Assembly: GCA_003427395.1 (NCBI GenBank)
Contig: BFEA01000076.1
Span: 1,682,252 to 1,713,523, forward strand
Reading direction: 5' to 3'
DNA length: 31,272 nt
DNA from: Chara braunii
Lineage: Eukaryota; Streptophyta; Charophyceae; Charales; Characeae
Shown here: positions 8,470-18,376 of the stretch, piece after piece
Numbering within the stretch: the stretch's first letter is position 1
Layout of the letters: every line of letters starts with the position of its first letter
Position numbers and translations under genes: made by a program
The notes under the pieces: generated by a model
Told to the model about the DNA's origin: nothing
The model's database searches: none
Seen by the model: only the letters and a program-made list of their open reading frames with translations

Positions 8470-9410
8470 TTTCCACCTTTACGGTAACAGATGCAGATCC
8501 CAGGGCTCGATCCCCAGACCTTGCCCTTACCCGTGTACAGTATCAGATGCCCTGTGTGTGTTTGAACCCTCGACCTGTGTCGCCTGTTCGATGTTGTAGG
8601 ATAATGGGGCTGTCAGGGTTTGAACCGTAGGTCTGTCAGGTAGGGTCCGTAGTTGTGTAGGCGTCACAATTGTTGCAATTCTGAAAGGTCAAGGTCGTAG
8701 CTGCTACAATCCTGAGAGGTCAAAGTCGTAGCTACTACAATCCCGAAAGGTCAAGTCTACAGACTTCCGGAAGGTCCGGAAGTGGCCTTTCGAGAGTTGC
8801 CCACGTTAGGCCAGAGGCAAGTGGGCAAGTGGGCAATCCAACTTTGTCAAGTAGGCGGTACCCAGTCCCAGTCGCACTTTGTCCAATTAGCAGTACCATG
8901 TGGGAATGTGTGCACCATGGGCCCGGTGAAAAGGAGCAGACCAGCGACCAACAGAAGTATAAATCAAGAGGCAGCGTCTAACCATTCATTCATTCTGTTG
9001 TGAGCCATGTGGAAACGCTGCCCGAGCGTCTTGTGCACGGTGGTCTGCAGATGCCCGAAATCGAAGTGGGCTGCGAGGGAGAAGGAGCGGCCATCGCCGC
9101 TAGCAGCTAGGAAGTAGAAGGCGGCCATAGCTGCTATAGACTAGAGTTAGGCTGTCGTGAGTGTGTGTGAGTGTGCGGTACAGAGTGAGCGTGCGTGGAA
9201 TATCCAGGGAGATCCAAAGTAGTAGTGTGTGAACAGTTGCTGCGACTACAGTATAGGAAGGGTGATGTGACAACGCTCAGGCGCCATAGCCAGTTCGAAG
9301 TGAATTTCTCACCTTGATATCTCTGAGCTTTGTGTGGGTGCCTGGTGCCACTGTGGATTACGACCTGTTTGCGTGCATGCGAAATAAGAAAGAAGACGAG
9401 TCTGGTTGCA
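8470..9410 (+). repeat. 3' LTR of element A (5' tip missing)
   Basis: It aligns with 454-1389 over its length, sharing the T-arm-like motifs, TATA box, GCCATAGC motifs and terminal TTGCA. Upstream, the sequence GGACCTCGAATTTAGG (to 8467) is also found before element D's LTR at about 24316-24331. In D it is followed by the polypurine tract and TGAAAGGG, but in A by TTTCC. So A has lost the polypurine tract and the first eight LTR bases. Confidence 0.9.
8958..8964 (+). promoter_or_regulatory. TATA box of element A 3' LTR
   Basis: TATAAAT sits in the position equivalent to 944-950, followed by CAAGAGGCAGCG. Confidence 0.7.
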
Positions 9411-9414
9411 ATAT
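9411..9414. repeat. Right target-site duplication of element A (ATAT)
   Basis: ATAT directly follows the LTR's terminal CA and matches 442-445. See the left copy for caveats. Confidence 0.5.
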
Positions 9415-9499
9415 TGATAAATGCAATAATTTATAGGGGAACGTATCTAGCCCTGCCCATCTCTCCCTTGTTTCCTTTGCCGATCGTCACCCTATTACA

Positions 9500-9650
9500 C
9501 TAGAGGTATCCCATACGTCTCTCCTTTATTCGGAGTGATCACTATCTCTTGGATAACCTCCCTGTCCATGACTCCTGACACTTTGTAAGGAGATCTGGAT
9601 ACATAGCGACAACATTCTTCTTTCTCTTGAGAGGTCTTGAAGGGCCTACC
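9500..9650 (-). pseudogene. Element B protease-RT linker remnant
   Basis: The minus-strand reading VVAMYPDLL followed by a degraded SVR..DREV-like stretch matches element C's [12 protein letters not shown] and [13 protein letters not shown] (18080-18160). This segment normally joins protease and RT in Ty3/gypsy polyproteins. It is frameshifted and stops short of the first RT motif, so no RT is left in B. Confidence 0.65.
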
Positions 9651-9854
9651 CCCCTTTAGACTTACAGACTAGTTTTCCGTCCCCTGGATTCCGTCTCTCT
9701 CTATTCAATAGGAGCATTTCAATCCCCGAGTTGGTATTTCCTAGTGACATACGACACAAAGCTTTTCGCTATCCGACAATGAGACTAATGTCCTCGGTTG
9801 CCTTCCCCCTTAGGAGAAGGGACCAGCTACATTTACCACGTAGCCTCAACACAC

Positions 9855-10175
9855 TTATCGATTTGTGTTGGCTAAAGTAGACACTACAGATCTACTTAGC
9901 CGCTGAACTTGGTCCCGTATGCACAGCCTTCTCACACGTGAACGATTAGTGTAATTCGTAGTAGAGTCCGTGCCTGCGAGAACCCCCTTCTCATGACCGT
10001 TTCCACGAACGTCTACCTCACTCATAGGCCCCTTAACTATCGCCACCCCTGAAGGCTAGCAGGTCTTCTTTAGACCACTTCCCATCCAGATCCTCTAAGG
10101 ACTCAGACACACTCCATACACAAAGCATCATGTGGTCCGGATGTGCCTGCATGGTGACTAAGGATTCGGTAACCT
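9855..10175 (-). pseudogene. pro: Element B aspartic protease remnant
   Basis: On the minus strand, SLVTMQAHPDHMMLC and SLEDLDGKWS (about 10170-10080) match element C's SFVTPQTHPDLTILC and ALEDLQSEWS. Downstream, QVQRLSRSVVSTLAN (about 9910-9860) matches C's RVQRLSRPEASTLAN. The active-site region reads AGTDSTTNYT where C has VDIGSTRNFI. The Asp position is thus Gly and the next Gly is Asp, so catalysis should be lost. At least one stop (TAA near 10035) interrupts the frame. Confidence 0.75.
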
Positions 10176-10302
10176 AGGCCGTCTTTTGAGATGGTGAGGG
10201 ATAGTCTACCAACTCAACCTGCGCAGAAGTGGTTACAACTTTTACGAGTCGGACATGTTTCCTTGGGGACTTCTCGCAATGCTTCCCCAAGTTGAGGATG
10301 CC

Positions 10303-11730
10303 TCACCCCACTTGAGGCTGCACCCTCGTGGCCACCAACTTGTTTGGACACCGCCCCTCAGTATGGCCGTACAAGCCACACTCTTTGCAGGTGTCTCTCA
10401 CAGGTCCATCTTTCCATACATCCCCTGCAAGACCCTTCTTTATCCCCATGGGGATAGTAGAATCTTCCACGTGACTCCTAGACTGGTTGCCTCGCTGCAT
10501 GCCAGTTGCCTCAGCCTTGTTTGTTGAGACGACCATCACTCCTCCCTCATAAGTCTTCTGGCCGCCAACACACTTTGTCTTTCCCCCAATATCGTAGACT
10601 TTTTGTACCTCTTGCACACTCCCTACAAAATCTACATAGAGAAGGGTAAGCCCTTTCTTCTTTCGATCCTGGGGTAGCTTTGCCTTCCTCCCACCACCTG
10701 GACCCTGACATGCGTTACTAAGCTTGACCTCTATGTCCAAGGCCGACCTACAGAAGGAATGAAAATCATACACATCCCTGGTGGTCTCAATGACTACCCA
10801 ATTCTCTACTTCTACCATTAAGAACCTCGGGTGAGTAGCCAAGAGAGTAAGGGTACTGTACTGCATCTCTAGGACCCAGAGGTCGAGACAACGGGCCTCA
10901 GCCCAAGAGTCAAGGTCCCGATCGTGTCCAGTCTACTGTACTAGCCCATCTAACCACCTCGCTGCTGCAACTATTAGTTCCTTCCCCGGACGCGTGTCAT
11001 CGTTCCTCACGTGTCAACACCTTCCTCAACCAAATGTCGAGGGCCGCTTCCTTCCCAACCACATAGAAGGACTCGGACTGTACTAATGCAGTCCTTGGAA
11101 CCAGTTTTCCTTGTTGCCCACCAATGTGCACTGCCGCCTGCAGCGCAGCTTGTTGAGCCTACCTGATGGAAGAAGAAGAAGAAGCTCCATGAGCCTACCT
11201 ACTGCTAACGGCCCGCCTGATGGACCTATATTAAACCTAGGAATAGAAGGACCTCACACTGGTGACACTCTTAGTGTCAACAGTGAGACAAACACATGTT
11301 GCCTTACAGTCCTGACACTCGGCAACATACTTAAGGATGGAAATGTTTTTTCACTCCCACTGTGCACCCTCTGTATCTGGACCCGACCAAAAAGGAGAGT
11401 AACCATGCTCTCCCGCACGGACATGGGCTTATTCATGCATACTTTGCATGTCCACAAAGTCTTCTCTGCGACATCGAGTCTAGTCTCCAATGCCTCTAGC
11501 CTAGCCTCGTCTATGTCCCCACTCACAAGTTTGGCTTTCCTATCTCTAGTCCTTTGTTCCTTGTCCTCTGCGTCCTCAAGTCCGGCTTCTAGTTGAGTTC
11601 GGATGTCTGCTGCCTCCTAAATCTCCAGGTCAGCCTGAGTGAACCGGAGTGGCTGGCTAAACTGCGAGCCAGCCATCTGACTTGAGACTGTTGTCCTTCG
11701 CTTTGCACCGGCCGAGGAAGACCGTGTCAT
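10303..11730 (-). pseudogene. gag: Element B gag (broken)
   Basis: The chosen start is the ATG read down from 11730 (MTRSSSAGAKRR...), which leads into MAGSQFSQPLRFTQADLEI, matching element C's MVGSQFSSPPPLT. A TAG at 11619-11617 follows. A charged coiled coil then ends in ARLEALETRLDVAEKTLW, with frame breaks between about 11440 and 11100. Capsid traces (AALDIWLRKV, AARWLDGLV) match C's EALHTWLRTV and PARWLNGLV. From 10866 down the frame is open for 188 codons. It ends just after an intact CCHC knuckle, CKECGLYGHTEGRC, which would bind the element's RNA. Confidence 0.8.
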
Positions 11731-12507
11731 AGTTTGCAAGGCCTTTCGGCCAGGCGTACTCGGCCACTGCTGCTGCAGCAGGCCTTGCTATTGCCTGTGT
11801 CCGCTGCTGCTGCTGCCTCCAAGACCCCTCGTTCGTACTACTTTTATCCTCGCATACAGGGCGAGTTGATTTCCCCTCCGGAGTATCTTCGACGGTCTGG
11901 TGCACGTCGATCCCACATAAGGCTTGCCAGCTGCTGACACCTTTATGCGCAGCAAGAGCTCAAAGGGCAATGCAGCAAAGCATGCGTGCTCTACTCCCTT
12001 GGGTTGGCATGGTGACCGTGACCTGTGCTTCATCCAAGACCCTTCAGAGGCACCGCCCTCTCGCACCAGATGCGCCACCAGGAAGAATGTCAACTCTCAA
12101 GATAGAGTGCTCACGACCCAGAACCAGAAGAGGACTCTCAAGCCGAACTCTCTTCCTCACGGTAAAAAGAGATTGAGATGGGATGATAACGTAAGGAACA
12201 ACGTACCTGAAGATAGCTGCCCCCAACCACATATTTCTCACAATTGAGCCGACGTGCAATTTGATGACCGATCGTAGCCTCGATACCACAAACAATGCAA
12301 TGCAGTGCCACCTCAGCCAAAATGTCACATCAGCATGCCCTCGTCATTCCACATACACATGTTATCGCCACAACCTTTAAGATGTCGCCACAGCCTTCCG
12401 GTCCCGCTCCCCTCTCTACCCAGGAGGGACCCAATCAGCCAGCGTCAGAAGTACCCTTACTGCGGAGAAACTTTGTCAGGTCACTTACCAGTGCCAGTTT
12501 GGCCATA
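11731..12507 (-). other. Element B leader
   Basis: This is the non-coding leader between primer site and gag on the minus strand. Its upper two thirds (about 11990-12340) match element C's leader (about 21466-21810) closely, for example GGGTTGGCATGGTGACCGTG and CACCGCCCTCTC on the plus strand. No separate gene is visible. Confidence 0.65.
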
Positions 12508-12528
12508 TCTGAACCAGCTCCCATACCA
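12508..12528 (-). other. Element B primer-binding site, mutated
   Basis: The minus strand reads TGGTATGGGAGC from 12528 down, at the position equivalent to element C's TGGTATCAGACC. The iMet-type core TGGTAT is kept while the following bases have drifted. Confidence 0.6.
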
Positions 12529-12531
12529 CAT

Positions 12532-12850
12532 CGCAAGGAAAATGAGGGAGAGCGATAGACAGGGAACCAAATTGCAATATCGCGCTCATGACCAGATAGT
12601 CGTGTACTAAGCAGAAAGCACAATACACCGAGATACTAGCCAAATAAGAGCAATACAATGAACTCAAATGTATGTACAACAAGAGTCACTTCAAGATGAA
12701 GACCAATGTGTGTGACGACGTCGCCAATGCAGACGGCCATCATACACCAGGTACGCGCCTCTTCTCCTCTCACCTCACCCTTCGCTCTCTCCCACTTAAT
12801 GGAGCCTCACCCGAAGACCACCATCGCCGATACTAGCACGCGCACAGTGT
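12532..12850 (-). repeat. Element B LTR (5' LTR in minus orientation)
   Basis: The stretch starting CGCAAGGAAAATGAG is homologous to element C's LTR TGCAAGGAATATGAG (22016) and stays alignable through ACACCAGGTACGC (about 12745-12765) and CCCGAAGACCACC (about 12810). The terminal TG has become CG. The far end is uncertain by tens of bases. Confidence 0.6.
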
Positions 12851-13462
12851 CGGGACCTTTGGTTCTCGAATTGACCCTTGAGACATGATATATGACTAAG
12901 ATGTGCACGTCAGAGGAATCCGGAATGAGGAAGCAACAGAGAAAGAAAGGATGAAGAACTAAGGCAGGATCGCCGACGACAAGGACCCAAGAGGAGGCCT
13001 GAGACCGCCAAAGCTTTAGGACTAGGAATAGACCGCGGGATTCCGGTCGGCAAAAAAACACCGAAAATTAGTGAAGGCGGCCCCCCTCCTTGAAGGAGGA
13101 GGACCGCCAGAAAAATAATACCCAGATATTGGGTACCGCAAGAAGAAGGGGGCCAACGTCGCCAAGGAAAATAGTGCCTTGACGCCAACACATAAGATCA
13201 TAGCATGGGGCCAAGGGCACCACCTGAATACGGCATAATAAAACGGTCAGCACAGGTAAGGAGAAAAGGGCCTAGAGGGAGAATGGGAGAGGTAGGAGAG
13301 TGTGGGAGTGGAAAAAAGGCAAGATGCCACATCATGGCCAGCTTGCTCCTTCTCAAAAGAGGCCTAGGTGCCTTGAACAAGACTACATCAAGCCTAGATG
13401 CAGTTACAACAAAAACGAAAAAAAACGAGCACCTAGAGCAAAAAAAAAAAACATGTTTTAGA
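12851..13462. other. Unassigned region
   Basis: No gene is recognised. A small inverted repeat CCTCCTTGAAGGAGG lies at about 13085-13100, and the sequence becomes A-rich toward 13440. Open frames on either strand have no motifs and look incidental. Confidence 0.5.
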
Positions 13463-14010
13463 TACATTTTGTGATCGAATTCATCATAGGATGAAACAGT
13501 TACAAAATATCTTGATTTTCTTGATTTTAGGAGAGAAAATCAAGATAAATCAAGGAGGCAGTACACCATGATGCAATGGATCACAAAAAGTAAAGCAAAC
13601 ATATTTCAAGTACATCCGGATCTGGATGCACTTGGGGATGTACCGCTTCATTTTGTTTTAGTTTGAGGCAAGTACGGGGCCAACGGGAGTAGGAAAAAGG
13701 TCGACATTGCACTCCGAGATGTAACGGAATGTAAGGGAGTGCCAAGGCCATGAGAAAGTGAGCCTTAACGACCGCAAGGCGCTACAAAAGAGAGCCTCAA
13801 GCATGAGGACCAAAATACGGCGGTGAACGGCGACCTCGAGATCAAGATCACGTGGCCAAGAATATTGGGCACACTTGAGACACATGAAAAGGAGAAAATT
13901 GGGAGTGTCGGGGACAAAGGAGTCCCAAATAAAATTAAGAAGACATGGGGAGTAGTGTCGGGAACCGCATGAGGTCGAATAAAAATAATCACAAATTGGC
14001 ATCAGGACCG
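13463..14010. repeat. 0.53-kb direct repeat, copy 1
   Basis: It begins near GATACATTTTGTGATCG and aligns with copy 2 (14717-15260) at an offset of about 1,254 bp. Shared landmarks are TTTCAAGTACAT, GATGCACTTGG, CCGCT[T/C]CATTTTGTTT, GGCACACTTG and AGTCCCAAATAAAA. The divergence suggests an old duplication. No protein family is recognised. Non-autonomous LTRs or a simple tandem duplication are both possible. Confidence 0.75.
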
Positions 14011-14498
14011 GTGGGACCACAGACAGGACTAGTGTCGGGGACTAGTACGGGACAAGGGTTGGGGAATTGAGATGTTCCAAGAGAATTATAGGGGCATCAT
14101 GAAGGATGAATAATCAAAGAGAGATGCATCGTCGAGATCAACATCTAACGACTCAAAATATTAGCACCACTTGTGCTAACACTAGTGGGATCAAGTGGAA
14201 GAGCCGTAGAGGGCAAAGAAGAGAAGAAATGAGGAAGGAGGGTGTGGATTGCAGTCCGAGATATCTCGCACCAGCTAGACTAGAGAAATTAAAGCCTTGC
14301 GCAACTCTATGAGATAAATAAGCTACGAAGGGAAAATCGAAGTAAAAGGGGGCATAGTTTAGAGTTAACGATGGCAAAATGGGGGTGCCATAATTGCAGT
14401 TCGGGAAATAATGAACCGCCCCTTGAGCATGATCTAGGCCTAGGTCAAGATCCATGGCCTAGAAAAAAGTCTCAACAGCTAGTTGACACTTGTCATGT

Positions 14499-14499
<1 letters not shown>
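14011..14499. other. Unassigned spacer between the two 0.53-kb repeats
   Basis: No gene or family is recognised. It lies between the duplicated blocks and ends at a long A run. Confidence 0.5.

Positions 14500-14548
<49 letters not shown>
14500..14548. repeat. (A)49 homopolymer
   Basis: An uninterrupted run of 49 A residues, followed by A/G-rich sequence to about 14690. It could be a retroposed poly(A) tail or a slippage-expanded mononucleotide tract; I see no LINE or SINE body next to it. Confidence 0.95.
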
Positions 14549-14550
<2 letters not shown>

Positions 14551-14716
14551 AAGAATGACACAAAAGAGGAGGAGGAGGGACCGAGTTGGCCGTCAGTAGG
14601 GACTGGCACAGTAGGGACAGGCAAGTCCCTACTATCAAATCTTCTGGAAAAAAGAAAAGAGAAAAGAAAAGAAAAATAAAAAGAACAACTAACGGTAAAA
14701 GACGGTCACTTGGGAG

Positions 14717-15260
14717 ATGCGTTTGTGACCGGATTCATCCTAGGGTGAATCGGTTACAAAGTATCTTGACTGTGTTTGGATTTTCTTGAGAAAATCAAAG
14801 AAAATTAAGACCTCTTGCAACCGAGGTGCAACAGATTGAAAGAGGGGAGGAAAACACATGTTTCAAGTACATTCGGAACCAATATTGAGCCCAGATGCAC
14901 TTGGAAATGTGCCGCTCCATTTTGTTTCAGTTTGGGGCAAGTAAGGGGTCAATGGGACTAGGAAAATGACCAGCATTGCACTCTGAGAATTAACGGATTG
15001 TATGGGGGTGCCAAGGCAAAAGGAAAATGAGCCTTGGCACGCCAAAAACGCTAGAAGTGGTGTCTCAAGCATGGGCAAGTGGAGACGGTAAATAGCAATA
15101 GTGAGATGATGATCTAGCGGCAGAGAATATTAGGCACACTTGGGGCACACTAGGAAGGGAGATTGGGACTGCGGGCGGCTAGGAAGTCCCAAATAAAAAT
15201 AGAACGTCATGAGGAACGGTGTCAGGGACTAGATAGGCCCAAATAAAAATAGTAAAAAAT
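14717..15260. repeat. 0.53-kb direct repeat, copy 2
   Basis: It begins near GATGCGTTTGTGACCGG and aligns with 13463-14010 through AAATAAAAATAGTAAAAAATTGGG. The block from 14990 to 15180 is moderately diverged from its partner. Confidence 0.75.
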
Positions 15261-15265
15261 TGGGA

Positions 15266-15343
15266 CAGGGGATATGGGGGCTGAGACTGAACAAACCAAC
15301 TCCACCAGGCAGGGGATATGGGGCTGGGACTGTACAAACCCCA
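15266..15343. repeat. 44-bp-offset short tandem duplication
   Basis: CAGGGGATATGGGG followed by CTG[A/G]GACTG[A/T]ACAAACC occurs at 15266 and again at 15310. It adjoins the end of the 0.53-kb repeat. Confidence 0.8.
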
Positions 15344-15370
15344 TATCCTACAAAGCCACCAGACCATCAG

Positions 15371-15403
15371 AGTCCATTTTCCCGCAAAAATGGAAAATGG
15401 ACT
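15371..15403. other. Perfect 12-bp inverted repeat with 9-base loop
   Basis: AGTCCATTTTCC (15371-15382) is exactly complementary to GGAAAATGGACT (15392-15403), separated by CGCAAAAAT. It could fold as a hairpin; no associated gene is recognised. Confidence 0.85.
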
Positions 15404-15773
15404 TCCCTGAACTGTTCACTTAGAGCCTCGGGCGGTATCCGAAACAGGCAAGTAGGGGCAAACCACGTTGGAATCCGGCCATATTTTAGGAGAATAATCA
15501 GTAGGGTATAGACAGAGAACCCATGAAGTTACGAGGTCATTTGATGTCGTTTACGCCCCCAAACACAAATCTGTGTTTTTCGGCTCTCCCTCCCCTAGCA
15601 AAATTGACAAAAACTGAAAAATCGCAAATCTGAGTTTTTCGCAGTCTGAGTTTTTTTTAAACGAATCAAAATTTCTGCAAACTCTGAATTTCTGTGGCAA
15701 GTTTCCATTTCACAAATCTTGATGGTTCGAACGTTGAAGCCATGCAAGTAGGTAAGAACCAAAGGCTTGGGGT
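15404..15773. other. Unassigned region before the minisatellite
   Basis: AT-rich sequence with three similar pieces of AATCTG[T/A]GTTTTTCG type between 15565 and 15660. No gene is recognised. Confidence 0.45.
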
Positions 15774-16633
15774 CCACCATAGCCAAGCACCTTCACACCT
15801 TCTTCCACCTCCACCTCCTTCACCCATCCACCATAGCCAAGTACCTCCACACCTTCCATCTCCACCTCCTTCACCCATCCACCATAACCAAGCACCTTCA
15901 CACCTTCACACCTTCACACCTTCTCCCACCTCCACCTCCTTCACAACTCCACCATAGCCAAGCACTTTCACACCTTCTTCCACCTCGACTTCCTTCACCC
16001 ATCCACCATAGCCAAGCACCTTCACACCTGCCACCTTCACCTCCTTCACCCATCCACCATAGCCAAGTACCTTCACACCTTCTTCCACCTCCACCTCCTT
16101 CACCCATCCGCCATAGCCAAACACCTTCACACCTTCTTCCACCTTCACCCCCTTCACCCATCCGCCATAGCCAAGCACCTTCGCACCTTCTTCCATCTCC
16201 ACCTCCTTCACCCATCCATCATAGCCAAGCACCTTCACACCTTCTTCCACCTCCACCTCCTTCACCCATCCACCATAGCTAAGCACCTTCACACCTTCTT
16301 CCACCTCCACCTTCACCCATCCACCATAGCCAAGCACCTTCACACCTTCCACCTCCACCTCCTTCACTCATCCACCATAGCCAAATACCTTCACACCTTC
16401 TTCCACCTCCACCTCCTTCACCCATCCGCCACAGCCAAGCACCCTCGCACCTTCTTCCACCTCCACCTCCACCTATCTGCCATAGCCAAGCACCTTCACA
16501 CCTTCTTCCACCTCCACCTCCTTCACCCATCCGCCACAGCCAATCACCTTCACACCTTCCACCTCCACCTCCACTCATCCGCCATAGCCAAGCACCTTCA
16601 CACCTTCTTCCACCTCCACCTCCACCTCCGTCA
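15774..16633. repeat. 54-bp minisatellite, 16 units
   Basis: Units resemble CACCATAGCCAAGCACC plus TTCACACCTTC and C/T-rich CCACCTCC stretches. The CCATAGCC landmark (or a variant) falls at 15777, 15831, 15882, 15952, 16006, 16057, 16111, 16165, 16219, 16273, 16324, 16375, 16429, 16480, 16534 and 16582. Periods are 54, 51 or 48 bp except for one of 70. Because units are multiples of three and free of stops in several frames, long open frames exist on both strands: Ser/His/Pro-rich on plus, Gly/Trp-rich on minus. One C-to-T change at about 16280 makes a stop in a frame on each strand. I treat it as non-coding unless expression is shown. Confidence 0.93.
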
Positions 16634-16744
16634 CCAACCAATGTCATGCATGGTCCAAGGCATATAAGGCAGCAAATCGTTACAGAAGTCGTAGGTAGGA
16701 AGGTAGGACAAGTAGAAGGTAGGTTGGATTAGGCTTCGGGGGAG

Positions 16745-16746
<2 letters not shown>
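16634..16746. other. Spacer with possible TATA motif
   Basis: Between the minisatellite and the TC run, with GCATATAAGGC at about 16660. No gene follows it on the plus strand that I can recognise. Confidence 0.3.

Positions 16747-16819
<73 letters not shown>
16747..16819. repeat. (TC)n microsatellite, about 73 bp
   Basis: Uninterrupted TC dinucleotides, followed by a further pyrimidine-rich stretch to about 16860. Confidence 0.97.
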
Positions 16820-16826
<7 letters not shown>

Positions 16827-17832
16827 TTCCCCTTCTCCTTGACTTCTCCTTGATTGCCAACCTCTCTCATCCTCCTATTCCAAACCCCAAGGTCGACCCT
16901 TACCCTCTCTCCCCTTCCATCTTGGCATGCAACTAACCCTTCCTCCACTCACTTATTACATTGCCAGGGTACAAACGGTGAACAAAACTCTGATCTCAAT
17001 TAGTGAAAGAAGAGGGCAAGGGGAGGGTTGTCGGTCCCTTGCGCCACCCAGAAGAAAAGAAAAAAGTGCTTGAGGAGCCCGAGGGTTGACAAGTCCAAGA
17101 AGGACTAGAGAGAATTGCCGAAGTAAAAGAGAGGTCAATTGACTCACCCAGAACCCCGACTGCATGACTAAGAGAGGAGAATGGCTTGGAGGAAGGAAAG
17201 AAATGAGTCGAAAGGAACCTAAGGAACGGAGAAGGAAATTAGGCATGTGGGAGGGATAACGTGTTGACCCCAACTAGGGGTTGTATCTGTCTGCAGTGTA
17301 TCGAGTGTGCAGGTGAGTAGCCTTTGAAGATGTCTCGAGTTGGAATATGCCCGGATAGGCCGGGAGGCAAAAGGGAAGACGAGACATAAGCTAAGCGGGT
17401 TGTGAACGTAACCTTTGCCTATGGATGAGGACCTTCGTGCATCCGACCTGAGTGTGAATGGAAAGAAAGGCATGGTCTGCATGATTGAAGTCTGCAAAGG
17501 TGTCGGACGGTCGAGAGGGTCGTCAACCCCTGTGAGTATGCGGGTGAGAACCCCGAAACGACTAAGGGGTGCTTAGGGAAACAACGAACATGATGCATGA
17601 TGTTTGAGACAATGAGTGCTAATGCATAAGCCGGCTAAGAGGATGAAGGGTGTCCCCCACGTCGATGAACCCATAGGACCATTGCTTAGTAAATGGATGT
17701 GTGGCCCGAGTAAGACGCTTGACCTGTGCATAAAAGAAGAGAAGTTTATCAAAGGACCCCTGGGATGCTTGGGTATTGAAAAGAGCAATTGCTTGCAAAC
17801 ACGACAAAGCATCAGGGGAAAGACGCTTGTGA
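16820..17832. other. Unassigned region
   Basis: About 1 kb without a recognisable gene. Short open frames on both strands carry no family motif. A small inverted repeat ACCCCAACTAGGGGT lies near 17266-17280. Confidence 0.5.
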
Positions 17833-17946
17833 GGTATCGACAAAACTAGCCCTTTAGCGAGAAAGTAGAGTTACCTCCCCAATGTCAAAGCTTTTCCTTT
17901 AGAACGATATGGTATCGACATGGTATCGACAAAACTAGCCCTTTAG
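17833..17946. repeat. 25-bp direct repeats bordering element C's broken end
   Basis: An identical 25-base sequence starting GGTATCGACAAAACTAGCC occurs at 17833-17857 and 17922-17946. CCTTTAGAACG also occurs twice (about 17897 and 17940), as does ATGGTATCGACA-type sequence. Element C's RT reading stops exactly at the right-hand copy. Confidence 0.9.
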
Positions 17947-18344
17947 AACGGGTGAGCCGAATGAGGAGATGCTAAGCCGTATCCAATCCTTTTCTGTGAG
18001 CTCTTTCAGTTGCCGACGAAGCTCGTCCAACTCGGACGGAGCCATCCTATAGATTTTCCTTTGAGTATGCTCCCAAGGATGATCTCTATTGCATGGACAA
18101 CCTCCCTGTCTACGACACTTGTAGGCTCCTCAAACAGATCAGGGTACTTAGCAACGACATTTTCTATCTCTGGGGGTGATTTAACGACCTCCCCTTTCTC
18201 AAAGACAAAAACCAGGTACATACCCTCCTCTTGGTTCCATTTATAATAATTGTAGAATGTTGATGCGCACAAGCACCCGGGGGAGTCAATTAACCTACTA
18301 CTAGCCTTATACTTAGCTAGTCTAACAGTTCTCCCATTAGGCAA
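17943..18344 (-). pseudogene. pol: Element C protease-RT linker and RT N-terminus (truncated)
   Basis: The minus strand reads [23 protein letters not shown] (about 18165-18085), the usual Ty3/gypsy linker before RT. Then, in a shifted frame, it reads [16 protein letters not shown] and [18 protein letters not shown] (about 18045-17946). This aligns with element A's [16 protein letters not shown] and [16 protein letters not shown] at 5694-5790. The reading ends at the 25-bp repeat, before the KID, MPFG and YLDD motifs, so no catalytic RT can be made. Confidence 0.85.
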
Positions 18345-18376
18345 CTCATGTTAAGCACTTTCTTGTCCCAATCAAA

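Larger units (their letters stand above)
446..9410 (+). mobile_element. Element A: degenerate Ty3/gypsy chromovirus, near full length
   Basis: This is an 8,965-bp LTR retrotransposon with the order LTR, primer-binding site, leader, gag, protease, RT, RNase H, integrase, chromodomain, LTR. That is the Ty3/gypsy order (integrase after RNase H), and the C-terminal chromodomain places it among chromoviruses. The LTRs are about 940 bp each and clearly diverged from each other, so the insertion is old. All coding modules contain stops or frameshifts, so this copy is not autonomous. A candidate 4-bp target duplication ATAT flanks it. The polypurine tract and the first eight bases of the 3' LTR are missing, which may have happened after insertion. 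Confidence 0.93.
9500..12850 (-). mobile_element. Element B: truncated Ty3/gypsy element, gag-protease half, minus strand
   Basis: Read on the minus strand from about 12850 down, this holds LTR, primer site, leader, gag, protease and the start of pol. Its parts align with those of element C (17940-22430), so both belong to one family, distinct from A. RT, RNase H, integrase and the far LTR are absent. The lower boundary is where similarity to C fades, about 9500; the upper boundary is where the B and C LTRs stop matching. Both are approximate. Confidence 0.8.

Noticed and set aside
15774-16633. CRISPR-like array
   Set aside because: Units are contiguous 54-bp tandem repeats without unique spacers, in a eukaryotic context; this is a minisatellite.
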